Below are positions 1-8,250 of a stretch of DNA of 64,000 nucleotides, piece after piece. Source of the stretch: an uncultured bacterium (GTDB taxonomy: Bacteria > Cyanobacteriota > Vampirovibrionia > Gastranaerophilales > Gastranaerophilaceae); the NCBI GenBank assembly GCA_902801985.1, contig CADCKD010000003.1, positions 1-64,000 on the forward strand. The letters are read 5' to 3'. The position numbers and the translations under genes are program-made. Every line of letters begins with the position of its first letter. Position 1 is the first letter of the stretch. The notes beneath the pieces were generated by a model. That model was not told the origin of the DNA and searched no databases. It saw only the letters and a program-made list of their open reading frames with translations.

Positions 1-235
1 AAAAATGAATTAATAATATGTAATCAAACTTTTGTCCTGCCAGAGCCGCATAATATTTTGTTTTATTTAAAGTTTTGTTTAACTCTCTTATAGTTTTAGC
101 GATTTTTTGCATTCCTGAAGTTTCAGTATACGGATTAACATACATAAAATTAATAGTATGATCGTACACATAATAGTATGAAAACCCACCGATTATTAGT
201 GCTGCTGCAATTAGTTTAATAAATTTCTCTCTCAT
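1..235 (-). CDS. N-terminal part of membrane-anchored hypothetical protein (runs off window)
   Basis: An open frame of 78 codons runs from an ATG at 235 to the window edge. It begins with a short basic stretch (MREKFIK) and one hydrophobic segment at about residues 7-23, a signal anchor or signal peptide, followed by a polar region. The family is not recognisable from this fragment. A TATAAT lies about 9 nt before the ATG with a TTGTTA-like -35 box and no clear Shine-Dalgarno, so the transcript may have almost no leader. The gene is divergent from the deaminase at 354. Confidence 0.55.
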   Translation of the reverse strand, partial: MREKFIKLIAAALIIGGFSYYYVYDHTINFMYVNPYTETSGMQKIAKTIRELNKTLNKTKYYAALAGQKFDYILLIHF

Positions 236-353
236 AATAAACAAATTATATTATATAATGGCAATTTAACAAAATTATGTATAGAGCTTAACAATCTAAA
301 AATATTTGCACATATATAAACATCTATGATAGGTTATTACTAAAGGTAAGACG

Positions 354-1787
354 ATGAAAAAACTTTTATATACATTATTATTCTTTATACTATGGACTTC
401 ACCGCTTCAAGCTTCATTTATCACAAATAGTCCCCCGACAATTCAAATTGCTAATCAGCAACTTGATGAGGAGTTGATATTAGATAAAAAATTACAAAAA
501 ATAAAACAAGAACTATTATCATTATATAAAAATAATTTTCCATACGATATTCCTATACTTGAAGATGAAAGATTATCAAATAGCAAACTGTATCAATTTG
601 TTCTTGACTTACCAAAAGGTGCAGACTTGCACGTTCATTGTTCAGAAATAATGTCTATTACGGATTTTATTGAATTTATAAGCCAAAATGAGAGAATATT
701 CATATCTAACAGACCCGAAAGAAAATTGATATACCTGACTGAAGATGCAAATATTCCGGACGAATACATAAATTTTCAAAATGCGCTGAAAAATGGAATT
801 GTAACAAAAGAGGAACTAATAGCCAAATGGACACTTGGGGCGTCGGAATATAACTCCACAGGAATTGCATGGGTAAAATTTGAAAAATTATTTGAAGATA
901 TTGATATTATAAAAGATTTACCGGACGAATGGATTTATAAGTATTATTATGAAGCATTTTTAAAATACCAAAAAAATAATATTAACCATCTTGAACTTCG
1001 CAGGGTCATTAAAACAGACATAAATAAAGAACGAAAAATGCAGCATATTATAAGACAGGCTTATTATGATGTAAAAAAAATATATCCGGATTTCAGCGTA
1101 AAAATAATTGGGAATGGTTTAAAATACCACAAATACAGTATTAAAAATACAAAGCAACGCCTTGAAAACACAAAAATCCTGCAAAAAGAAATTAAAGATG
1201 AATCACAAACCCCTAATACCAATTTTATTATAGGATTTGATATGGTAAACGAAGAAGACACATCCAGACCGATTTCTGAATATTCCAAATTATTAAAACA
1301 ATATGTAAATAGAGATATGAACTTATATATGCACGCCGGAGAAACGACATCACAAAATAAAAACAATATAAATACAGCATATAAACTTGGTTCAAAAAGG
1401 ATTGGGCACGGCTACAATTTATATATGTTTCAAGATCTTATGAACAAATTCAAAAAAAATAATATTACGCTCGAAATATGCCCAATAAGTAACCAAAGGT
1501 TAGGTTATATAAAAGATTTGCGCAAACATCCGGCAAAAACGTATCTTAATCGAGGAATTCCAATTGTAATAGCATCGGATGATCCTATTTTTATGGAAAA
1601 AACGCCCCTTGTTGATGATTGGTTTTCGGTTATTATTTCGTGGGATTTGAATTTGGAACAAATAAAACAAATTTGTATGAATTCAATTCTTTACTCCGGA
1701 TTAACTACACAGGAAAAAGAACAGCTGCTAAACCGTTGGGAAAAGCAATGGAATGATTTTGTAAAAGAACAAAATAAAAAACTGTAG
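354..1787 (+). CDS. Secreted adenosine deaminase-like amidohydrolase (ADGF/ADA2-like)
   Basis: The 477-residue protein has a Sec signal peptide (about residues 1-20, ending near LQA). It carries the zinc-dependent deaminase motifs in order: PKGADLHVH with metal-ligand His93 and His95, MHAGE near 327-331 with the catalytic Glu, RIGHG near 351, CPISN near 380 and SDDP near 409. This is the adenosine deaminase fold, and the long N-terminal extension plus export signal resemble secreted ADGF/ADA2 proteins. It would deaminate adenosine or a related nucleoside outside the cytoplasm. The substrate is not proven. It ends one base from the convergent remnant at 1789. The start is preceded by AAGGTAAGA. 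Confidence 0.85.
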   Translation: MKKLLYTLLFFILWTSPLQASFITNSPPTIQIANQQLDEELILDKKLQKIKQELLSLYKNNFPYDIPILEDERLSNSKLYQFVLDLPKGADLHVHCSEIMSITDFIEFISQNERIFISNRPERKLIYLTEDANIPDEYINFQNALKNGIVTKEELIAKWTLGASEYNSTGIAWVKFEKLFEDIDIIKDLPDEWIYKYYYEAFLKYQKNNINHLELRRVIKTDINKERKMQHIIRQAYYDVKKIYPDFSVKIIGNGLKYHKYSIKNTKQRLENTKILQKEIKDESQTPNTNFIIGFDMVNEEDTSRPISEYSKLLKQYVNRDMNLYMHAGETTSQNKNNINTAYKLGSKRIGHGYNLYMFQDLMNKFKKNNITLEICPISNQRLGYIKDLRKHPAKTYLNRGIPIVIASDDPIFMEKTPLVDDWFSVIISWDLNLEQIKQICMNSILYSGLTTQEKEQLLNRWEKQWNDFVKEQNKKL

Positions 1788-1788
1788 A

Positions 1789-2247
1789 CTAAACTTTTTT
1801 CAATTTAGCCCTTAGAATTGCGGCATAGTTTTTGAATTCTGTGTTTTGATGAGTCTTACCAAAATTTGTTGAATGGACTCTGCGTTTTGTTGAAACATAA
1901 TCAATTTTTTTAATTTTAAACCCATTAGAATTCATTTTTGATTGCCATTCTATAATTTCGCCTGCGTGAACAGATTCATTAAAATATCCTATTTTATCAA
2001 AAACTTCTTTTTTTATTAAAATCGCACCTGTAAATAAGCCCCAGTATGGTTTTTGTTTAATCGGTGTTTTTGCTTTTTCTTCTTCTGATAGTTCAGGAGA
2101 ATACCAATCTTGAACTTTTGCCTCTACTGCCATGGTATTCTGTTCAAATTCTTCAGGGGTAAATTCATCATAAAGTTTTTTTAGTGCTCCTTCTTGCATA
2201 ATATCATCGTGGTCGTGGAACAAAATATATTTACCTCTTTTTCTTTC
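1789..2247 (-). pseudogene. Glycosyltransferase family 2 remnant (C-terminal part only)
   Basis: The reading frame gives GKYILFHDHDD, the usual approach to the nucleotide-sugar/metal DxDD motif of GT-A glycosyltransferases. A later GLFTGAILIKKEVFDKIGYF segment is typical of the GT2 acceptor half. There is no start codon with a ribosome site, and an in-frame TAA lies at 2248-2250. The N-terminal half of the fold that binds the nucleotide is absent. The next frame upstream reads NWIFKKE, which would join well to RGKYILF, so at least one frameshift is likely. About 150 residues remain of a family that is normally 250-350. I read it as a decaying gene. Confidence 0.7.
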
Positions 2248-2392
2248 TTAAAAATCCAATTGTAATTATCTTATTATAATTTCTTAAATATTCCTCATAG
2301 GTTAAAGTATTAAGTAGGCTGTATGAATAGCTGAGGGGCAGGGGAAAGATATACGAACCGTAATTTAGGTTCGCTCGAGATTTTTGCACCAA

Positions 2393-2985
2393 CTAATCTT
2401 CAGGATGTAATTTCTTTACCATACAACAATACGTTTGAACTTGTGTTTTTACACCTTCATTTATGCATTCTTTCATAAGATTTTTTAAATATTTTTTTTC
2501 ATACTGTCCCTTGTGATATTCAAAATAAAATCCGTCTAGAGATACTTTTTTAACGTCATCTCCTGCGGGCTCTCCAAAATCCCCGTCAAACTTTTCAGCA
2601 CTTTTTATTGTTACAAACTCTATATTTTTTATTCCTAAATCTGCATTATTAGACTTTGATTTAACGGCTTCTAATTTTTTATCCGAAATAAAGAATTTTA
2701 CATCTCTGATTTCGTCACTTAAATATAAGTAATTTTTTGATACGGATAAGGGCTTTTTGCTTTCAAATTCCCCAAGAGGATAAACAAAACCATTTTTTGC
2801 AAAATAATATATCAAAGCATGATCTGAATTATTATTTTCATTTACTTTGTCTGTAATTAGTAAAATACGTTCTTTGGATTTGCTTATTTTTTCAGTTGTA
2901 TAATAGTAATCTTTTGGGAATTCCTCTAATACAAGAGAATAATCAAAATAATCTTTTTTAGTATTGTACCGATCTATTATGGTAC
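2393..2985 (-). pseudogene. C-terminal part of a frameshifted secreted protein (continues 2977-4032)
   Basis: This frame is open from the A9 tract at 2986-2994 down to the stop at 2393, about 197 codons. The only candidate starts (for example a TTG at 2815) have no Shine-Dalgarno sequence. Adding one A to the tract fuses it directly to the upstream 351-residue protein, with no stop across the join (it then reads STIIDRYNTKKDYF). I therefore treat it as the C-terminal part of the same gene. The sequence is polar and unrecognised, ending CCMVKKLHPED. Function unknown. Confidence 0.65.
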
Positions 2986-4032
2986 TTTTTTTTTATTGTT
3001 AGACGGAATAATCGCATTACTTAACGGAATAAAATCAAATCTTTCATATTTTTCAAATACTTTTTTTCTTTCATTATAGGCTGATTCGGAAACATTTTGC
3101 CATTCTTCATTCGTATATGTCAAAAACCAAGGGTTATTTGGATTTTCATATCCGTCATATTTAAAATTGATTTGCGGGAATAATTCTGTAGAATTTTCTA
3201 CCAAATTATATACTCTGACTCCGCTTTCCATAGCTCCTGAAGAATATTCGTTACAAAGAAAACTATCATCGCAGACATAATATCTGTTTCTTGCACCTCC
3301 GCTAATCACGTGTTTTGGTTGCCTGTTAACCATAGTATAAATATCATAAATTACACCTTTCCAGTCCCCTTGTGCAATTTCACCAATCAAAAGCTCATCT
3401 ATACCATCAACATTAACATCATAATATGCATAACCTATTTTATCCTTTTGAGCAATTACGTTATACATATAACTCATATTTTCTTTTTCAAGTTTTGAGC
3501 TATCCCATTTTTCATTAATTGCTTTAATATGTTTTTCTAAAACACTTTTATATAAATCTTCCCCCTTCATTCCTTGATTTTTAAAATATTTTGCGCCTTT
3601 CACCCCTTGGATATTTACCTCTTCTCCGAGATTGTACAGAGATTTAAATGCTTCAGGAGCCTCAGGAGATTTTGTATAATCATATTGAACATCAGTCGGG
3701 TGCTTCAAAACTATATCATATATCACACCCTTTTTATCAACAAGTTCACCAATTTTTCTGCTGCCCGGAAGCGTAGCATGATCAGAAGGATTTTTATATG
3801 CTTTTATTCCGAATGCAAAGCCTCCAAAACCAGCTTTTTTCGACGCTGTATGGAATATAGAAATCTTGTCTTTTTCTTTTTTTATTTCATAGCTGCCATT
3901 TAATTGGTTAGGTATAGAAATTGAAAATAATTTGTTCTTAATAATTGTATTATTTTCTTTTGATATACTCTCTAAAGCAAACACTGTCAAAAAACAAAGA
4001 CAAATTATAAATACTGCAAATATTTTTTTCAT
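2977..4032 (-). CDS. Secreted hypothetical protein with DxNxDG-like motif (N-terminal part of a split gene)
   Basis: The 351-residue frame starts with a Sec signal peptide (about residues 1-20). It contains YYDVNVDGIDELLIGE, a DxNxDGxDEL motif seen in calcium-binding or repeat-type secreted proteins. The start has a strong GAGAGGAG upstream. It stops right after the A9 tract at 2986-2994, and a one-base insertion there would extend it by about 197 residues to roughly 546. The shorter product may be a truncation, an assembly indel, or the product of slippage. No enzymatic motif is visible. The family is not recognised. Confidence 0.7.
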   Translation of the reverse strand: MKKIFAVFIICLCFLTVFALESISKENNTIIKNKLFSISIPNQLNGSYEIKKEKDKISIFHTASKKAGFGGFAFGIKAYKNPSDHATLPGSRKIGELVDKKGVIYDIVLKHPTDVQYDYTKSPEAPEAFKSLYNLGEEVNIQGVKGAKYFKNQGMKGEDLYKSVLEKHIKAINEKWDSSKLEKENMSYMYNVIAQKDKIGYAYYDVNVDGIDELLIGEIAQGDWKGVIYDIYTMVNRQPKHVISGGARNRYYVCDDSFLCNEYSSGAMESGVRVYNLVENSTELFPQINFKYDGYENPNNPWFLTYTNEEWQNVSESAYNERKKVFEKYERFDFIPLSNAIIPSNNKKKVP

Positions 4033-4119
4033 TTAATAACTCCTCTCAAATATCATATAATTATGGTATCATTAAAAAAAAATAATAAACACACATAATA
4101 TTTTATAAATTAAAAGTAG

Positions 4120-4548
4120 GATCTGACTTATTTTGGACAAACAAAAGGAACAGAGATTGAAAAACAAATTGCTCAACTTGCAACAGGTGAAGCTGTCGGC
4201 GGAGCGATGTATTATGCTCTTGCAAAAGTTGCAAAAGAACAATTTGGTTTAGATGAAGTTGCAAAAGAATTTATTGAACTTGGAAACCAAGAAACAAACC
4301 ACGGAGCGTTTTATGCATCATTAAACGGGAGATATCCTTATGATGAAAAATCTTTCTGGCAAATGGTAAGAGGTCTATCTAAAGCAGAATATAAAGGGGA
4401 AGGTAATGTAAACCAAATTGCAGATAAACTTGAACAACTTGGAATTGATAAAAAAGCGGTTGAGCAAGTAAGAGAATCTGCGCTTCAAGAAAAGCATCAC
4501 GGAGAAAAATTCCTTTATCTATTTTGTCCATTATACACTAAATCGTAA
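4120..4548 (+). pseudogene. Rubrerythrin/ferritin-like fragment, truncated at both ends
   Basis: The frame (from GAT at 4120, or ATG at 4207) reads DLTYFGQTKGTEIEK, then GEAVGGAMYYALAKVAKEQ, then ELGNQETNHGAFYASL and ALQEKHHGE. These are helices with the E and ExxH di-iron ligands of the rubrerythrin family. An in-frame TAG lies directly before GAT, so the start codon is lost. After HHGE the sequence turns into an unrelated tail and stops. The usual C-terminal helix and rubredoxin-type Cys4 domain are missing. Internal sequence is well preserved, so the damage looks recent, perhaps from duplication of an intact copy elsewhere. Confidence 0.7.
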
Positions 4549-4587
4549 AATTTTATCACTTATTTTGCCATATAAACTATTAAAATT

Positions 4588-4616
4588 TTGCACATAAACA
4601 AATATAGGCATATAAT
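4588..4616 (+). promoter_or_regulatory. Promoter of cstA-type gene, leaderless arrangement
   Basis: TTGCAC (4588-4593), a 17-nt spacer and TATAAT (4611-4616) are followed by exactly 6 nt and the ATG at 4623. No Shine-Dalgarno fits, so transcription should start at or next to the A of the ATG. Confidence 0.65.
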
Positions 4617-4622
4617 GTTAAT

Positions 4623-6059
4623 ATGATTACATTTATTTCAGGCATAATAATATTAATACTTGGTTATATATTTTACTCAAAGTATATAGAAAGAACTTTT
4701 AATCCGGATGACAGGCCGACTCCGGCCCACAAATACAGAGACGACGTGGATTTTGTTCCAATGCCAAAAAATAGAAATGCGCTTATCCATCTTTTAAATA
4801 TTGCGGGGATGGGGCCTATTATTGGGGCAATTCAAGGGATCTTATTTGGCCCGATAGCTTTTATACTAATCCCTCTCGGTTGCATATTTGCAGGAGGAGT
4901 TCATGATTATTTTGCAGGTATGCTTTCTGCCAGAAATCGCGGAGCACAAATTACAGGTTTAATTCATGAATATTTAGGCAAAAAAGCTTTTAAAATTTTT
5001 ATGGTAATAGTTGCAATAATGTTGTTATTACTTGCAACGGTGTTTGTTTATACTGCAGGAGATCTTTTTGCGGAAAGATTTATGGGAGTAAAAGATTTTG
5101 TAATAACTGACCCGAAAGTATTAGGAACATATATTGTAATTCTTTCTTATTTTGTTATGGCAACTCTATTTCCGATTGATAAAATTATCGGGAAATTCTA
5201 TCCTGTTTTGGGATTGATGTTAATTATCGGGACGGGTTTTGTACTCGTTGGATTTATGATAAACGGAGTAAATTTGCAAAATTTAAGCCTGTCAAACTTT
5301 AATACACATCCAAACCATTTACCTCTGATACCGATGTTTTTTATGACTGTTAGCTGCGGACTTCTTTCAGGTTTCCATTCAACACAAGCGACAATAATTT
5401 CCAGAACTCTTGATAAAGAACAAGACGGAAGAAGAATTTTTTACGGAATGATGTGCCTTGAATCATTGATTGCAATTATATGGGCAGCAGCGGCAATGGA
5501 TGTATACAGTCTTAATCTTGTCCCTCAAAATATTATAGGAACAGTTAATGTTGTAAACATAATCGCAAACAAATTTGTTCCTCTAAATTTGGCATTTTTA
5601 GTAACGATAGCAATTATTATCCTCCCGATAACATCAGGGGACACAGCTCTGAGAGGTTTGCGTATAACAATAGCAGATGCGCTTAATCTTGAACAAAAAA
5701 ATATCCTAAAAAGATTAGTTATAGTAATTCCTATTGTTATGTGCGTTTTAGCAATACTTATATGGGCAAAAACAAATGCAAACAGCTTCTCCTTGATATG
5801 GAGATATTTCACATTCTTTAACCAACTGATTGCAATTCCGACATTATGTTGTGGTGCAATATTTTTAGCACGTGCAAAGAAAAATTATTTTGTAGCGTTA
5901 ATACCGGCTCTATTTTATGTATTTATAACAATGTCTTTTATTTTCAGCGAAAAAATAGGTTTTAACCTTCCGCTAAAAAATGCTGAAATTATTGGATTTG
6001 TTCTTACACTAAGCGTATTTATGTATATAATAAAAAAGATAAAGAGAAATAAAAAATAG
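4623..6059 (+). CDS. cstA: CstA-family peptide/pyruvate transporter
   Basis: The 478-residue polytopic protein has about a dozen hydrophobic segments. It carries the CstA signature near the N-terminus (YSKYIERTFNPDDRPTPA, then NAGMGPIIGAIQG-like and GVHDYFAGMLSARNRG) and a later SGFHSTQATIISRTL loop. CstA proteins import peptides or pyruvate across the inner membrane during carbon limitation. This is the short clade of about 480 residues, not the 700-residue enterobacterial form, so it lacks the C-terminal extension. The PHP gene follows 4 nt later and is probably cotranscribed. Confidence 0.85.
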   Translation: MITFISGIIILILGYIFYSKYIERTFNPDDRPTPAHKYRDDVDFVPMPKNRNALIHLLNIAGMGPIIGAIQGILFGPIAFILIPLGCIFAGGVHDYFAGMLSARNRGAQITGLIHEYLGKKAFKIFMVIVAIMLLLLATVFVYTAGDLFAERFMGVKDFVITDPKVLGTYIVILSYFVMATLFPIDKIIGKFYPVLGLMLIIGTGFVLVGFMINGVNLQNLSLSNFNTHPNHLPLIPMFFMTVSCGLLSGFHSTQATIISRTLDKEQDGRRIFYGMMCLESLIAIIWAAAAMDVYSLNLVPQNIIGTVNVVNIIANKFVPLNLAFLVTIAIIILPITSGDTALRGLRITIADALNLEQKNILKRLVIVIPIVMCVLAILIWAKTNANSFSLIWRYFTFFNQLIAIPTLCCGAIFLARAKKNYFVALIPALFYVFITMSFIFSEKIGFNLPLKNAEIIGFVLTLSVFMYIIKKIKRNKK

Positions 6060-6063
6060 CACT

Positions 6064-6900
6064 ATGACAAAATTTGATCTACATTTACATACAAATAATT
6101 CTGACGGAAGTGACACCCCACAAGAGCTATTACAAAAAATTGAAAACGAAAATATTGGAATTTTTGCACTGACTGACCACGATACCGTTGCAGGAATTCC
6201 TGCGATGAAAAAGCTACTTACAAACAAAATAAAATTTATACCCGGAATTGAACTTACTTGTAAAGCAAGAGATATTAAATGTCATATATTAGGCTACAAT
6301 ATTGACGAAACAAGCTCTACACTTTTAAATTTAATTGAGAAAGGTAAATTATTAAGGAAACAAAAGCTTGAAACAAGAATAAATTATTTAAAAGAAATAT
6401 GGAATATTGAACTGAACAAAGAAGAACTTGATTGGCTATATTCCAGAAAAAGCGTTGTCAAAACCCATATTGCAAATATTTTGGTAAAAAGAGGTCTTGC
6501 AGATAATAATATTGCCGCAATGAAAAAATATTTAGATGGCTGTAAAACAGGCAATACCCGCTTTGATGGGGAAGAAGCGATAAATACTATAAAAATTGCA
6601 GGAGGTGTACCTATATGGGCACATCCGCTTGGCGGGGAGGGCGAAACTCACCTTGATAAAGAAGAATTTTTACCAAGATTAGAAACAATGATAGATTGCG
6701 GAATTCAAGGGCTTGAGTGTTATTATTCAAGATACACAAATGAAGAAATAGAGTTCTTAAAAGACTGCGCAAATAAAAAAGGATTATTTATCACAGGTGG
6801 AAGCGATTATCACGGCACAAATAAAACTGTACTATTAGGACAGCTAAACGTAAATAACACCCCGATAGATTCAAAAGAACTAAATATTATTTTTCCCTAA
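6064..6900 (+). CDS. PHP-domain phosphoesterase (RNase AM / nucleoside 3',5'-bisphosphatase type)
   Basis: The 278-residue protein opens with FDLHLHTNNSDGSDTP (metal ligands His7 and His9), then LTDHDT near 37-42, GIELTC, and later WAHPLGG and GGSDYHG near 245-250. These motifs fit the YciV/TrpH branch of the PHP superfamily. Characterised members remove 3' phosphates from nucleoside 3',5'-bisphosphates and trim 5' ends of short RNAs. The gene starts 4 nt after the cstA stop and overlaps the convergent membrane gene by 14 bp. Substrate assignment is by family only. Confidence 0.8.
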   Translation: MTKFDLHLHTNNSDGSDTPQELLQKIENENIGIFALTDHDTVAGIPAMKKLLTNKIKFIPGIELTCKARDIKCHILGYNIDETSSTLLNLIEKGKLLRKQKLETRINYLKEIWNIELNKEELDWLYSRKSVVKTHIANILVKRGLADNNIAAMKKYLDGCKTGNTRFDGEEAINTIKIAGGVPIWAHPLGGEGETHLDKEEFLPRLETMIDCGIQGLECYYSRYTNEEIEFLKDCANKKGLFITGGSDYHGTNKTVLLGQLNVNNTPIDSKELNIIFP

Positions 6901-7816
6901 ACAAAACCATTGCACACGCACTTAAAATTGCGGCACCTATAAGAACTTCAAACGGAAATCTTATCAGTAGAGATTTATCCAATATCATTGGGATTAATAA
7001 AATTGCGCCGGCAGGCGGAAAATATATTTTTATTCTATCAAGTGCAAAAAACAAAATCGTACAAGCAAGAGCCGTACAAATAAATAACGGCAGTCCAAAA
7101 AATTCATTCAATAAAAGCCTTAAAGTACATCCTACAAAAGAAGCAAACGTCATAAGCCCTACAATATATAAAGGCTTCTCTCTTGCCGGACTTTTGGGAT
7201 TGGAAAGTTCAGTAAACATCACAATCAATGGAGGTGCAAGGAAATAAATTTGGTGAGTTTTAAATGGCAAAAGAGCAACAAGCCCGAAAACAATCAAAAG
7301 TTTTGACCATTTTATTACTTGTTTTTGAACCTCAAAATTACAAGGGACAAAACTATTTACAGGCCTAAAATGATATTTTTCCATAAGCCATTGAGCAAAA
7401 ATTATTATTAATGACATCAATGAAACAGATATAGGATATATCCAACTGCTTGTTCTCAAATAAACCGGTAATATACATGCGGAAATTATCGGTACAAAAT
7501 TTGTTTTAAATAATGTCAAAATAAAGCCGGTAAACGCAAAACACAGACATACCTGAAAAATTAAAGCCGTTGTACAATATTTTACAACCAACACCCCGAA
7601 TAAAGCCGCTAACGACATTAATATAAAGATACGTCTTTTATTGGTCATCCAAGGTTGCTGCTCACTAACCCACGCACCAATTGTAAGAGCACAAATTTCA
7701 GGGAAAATAATCTCTGACTCATGCGAAATTTCGGCAACAAATACCATCACAAATGCCATTATTATCCCAAAAAGATATCTCTCTATTCTAATTCTTTTTA
7801 ATACTTCGGCTTTCAC
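6887..7816 (-). CDS. Multi-pass membrane protein, HPP-like
   Basis: The protein of about 309 residues has eight or more hydrophobic segments. It contains a PPAGAILLIPMIL stretch reminiscent of the GAT-rich loop of HPP-family proteins, but I cannot confirm the family. I chose the GTG at 7816 because a TTGAAC-17-TATTAT promoter ends 6 nt before it. An upstream in-frame TTG at 7879 lies upstream of that promoter and has no ribosome site. It is divergent from the STAS gene and convergent with the PHP gene. A transport or membrane role is possible, with no specific substrate evident. Confidence 0.6.
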   Translation of the reverse strand: MKAEVLKRIRIERYLFGIIMAFVMVFVAEISHESEIIFPEICALTIGAWVSEQQPWMTNKRRIFILMSLAALFGVLVVKYCTTALIFQVCLCFAFTGFILTLFKTNFVPIISACILPVYLRTSSWIYPISVSLMSLIIIFAQWLMEKYHFRPVNSFVPCNFEVQKQVIKWSKLLIVFGLVALLPFKTHQIYFLAPPLIVMFTELSNPKSPAREKPLYIVGLMTFASFVGCTLRLLLNEFFGLPLFICTALACTILFFALDRIKIYFPPAGAILLIPMILDKSLLIRFPFEVLIGAAILSACAMVLFREK

Positions 7817-7822
7817 ACTTTT

Positions 7823-7851
7823 ATAATAAAATAACGTTAACAAATGTTCAA
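7823..7851 (-). promoter_or_regulatory. Promoter of HPP-like gene, leaderless arrangement
   Basis: On the minus strand TTGAAC (7851-7846), 17 nt and TATTAT (7828-7823) are followed by 6 nt and an in-frame GTG at 7816. This sets the start used for the gene. Confidence 0.6.
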
Positions 7852-7935
7852 CTGTAAATACTTTATATGCATGATACAATAAAAGAACAGATTATGAGAT
7901 AATGACGGGTGGTAAAAAATTAAGAGGTTCATGGA

Positions 7936-8250
7936 ATGGAAGTAACAATTAAAAGAATTGGCTTAGATGGTTTACATGTATCAGCTGCAGGCAGATTAGA
8001 CTTAGACAATGCGGTTGAATACGGCTCAAAAATTAAAGATTTTATTGAAGATAGTGAAGAACAAATAACAGAAGTTACTCTTGATTTTACAGAAATTACA
8101 TTCATTTCAAGTTTTGGCTTAAAAGTGATATTAGAATTATATAAACAACTTAAAGATCAAAATGGTTCAATAAAACTTAAGAATGTACCTGAACAAATCA
8201 AAAATTCATTTAAAATGGTTGGATTTGATAAATTTTTAGTATTTGAATAA
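7936..8250 (+). CDS. STAS-domain anti-sigma factor antagonist
   Basis: The 104-residue single-domain protein has the SpoIIAA/RsbV fold pattern: an AAGRLDLDNA strand-helix, then FTEITFISSFGLKVI around residues 51-66. Ser58/Ser59 sit where the kinase phosphorylates family members. The canonical Asp before the serines is replaced by Ile. It is translationally coupled to the phosphatase by a TAATG overlap, and the start has AAGAGG upstream. In this partner-switching design the phosphatase activates the antagonist, which then frees a sigma factor or another target. No sigma gene is in the window. Confidence 0.85.
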   Translation: MEVTIKRIGLDGLHVSAAGRLDLDNAVEYGSKIKDFIEDSEEQITEVTLDFTEITFISSFGLKVILELYKQLKDQNGSIKLKNVPEQIKNSFKMVGFDKFLVFE

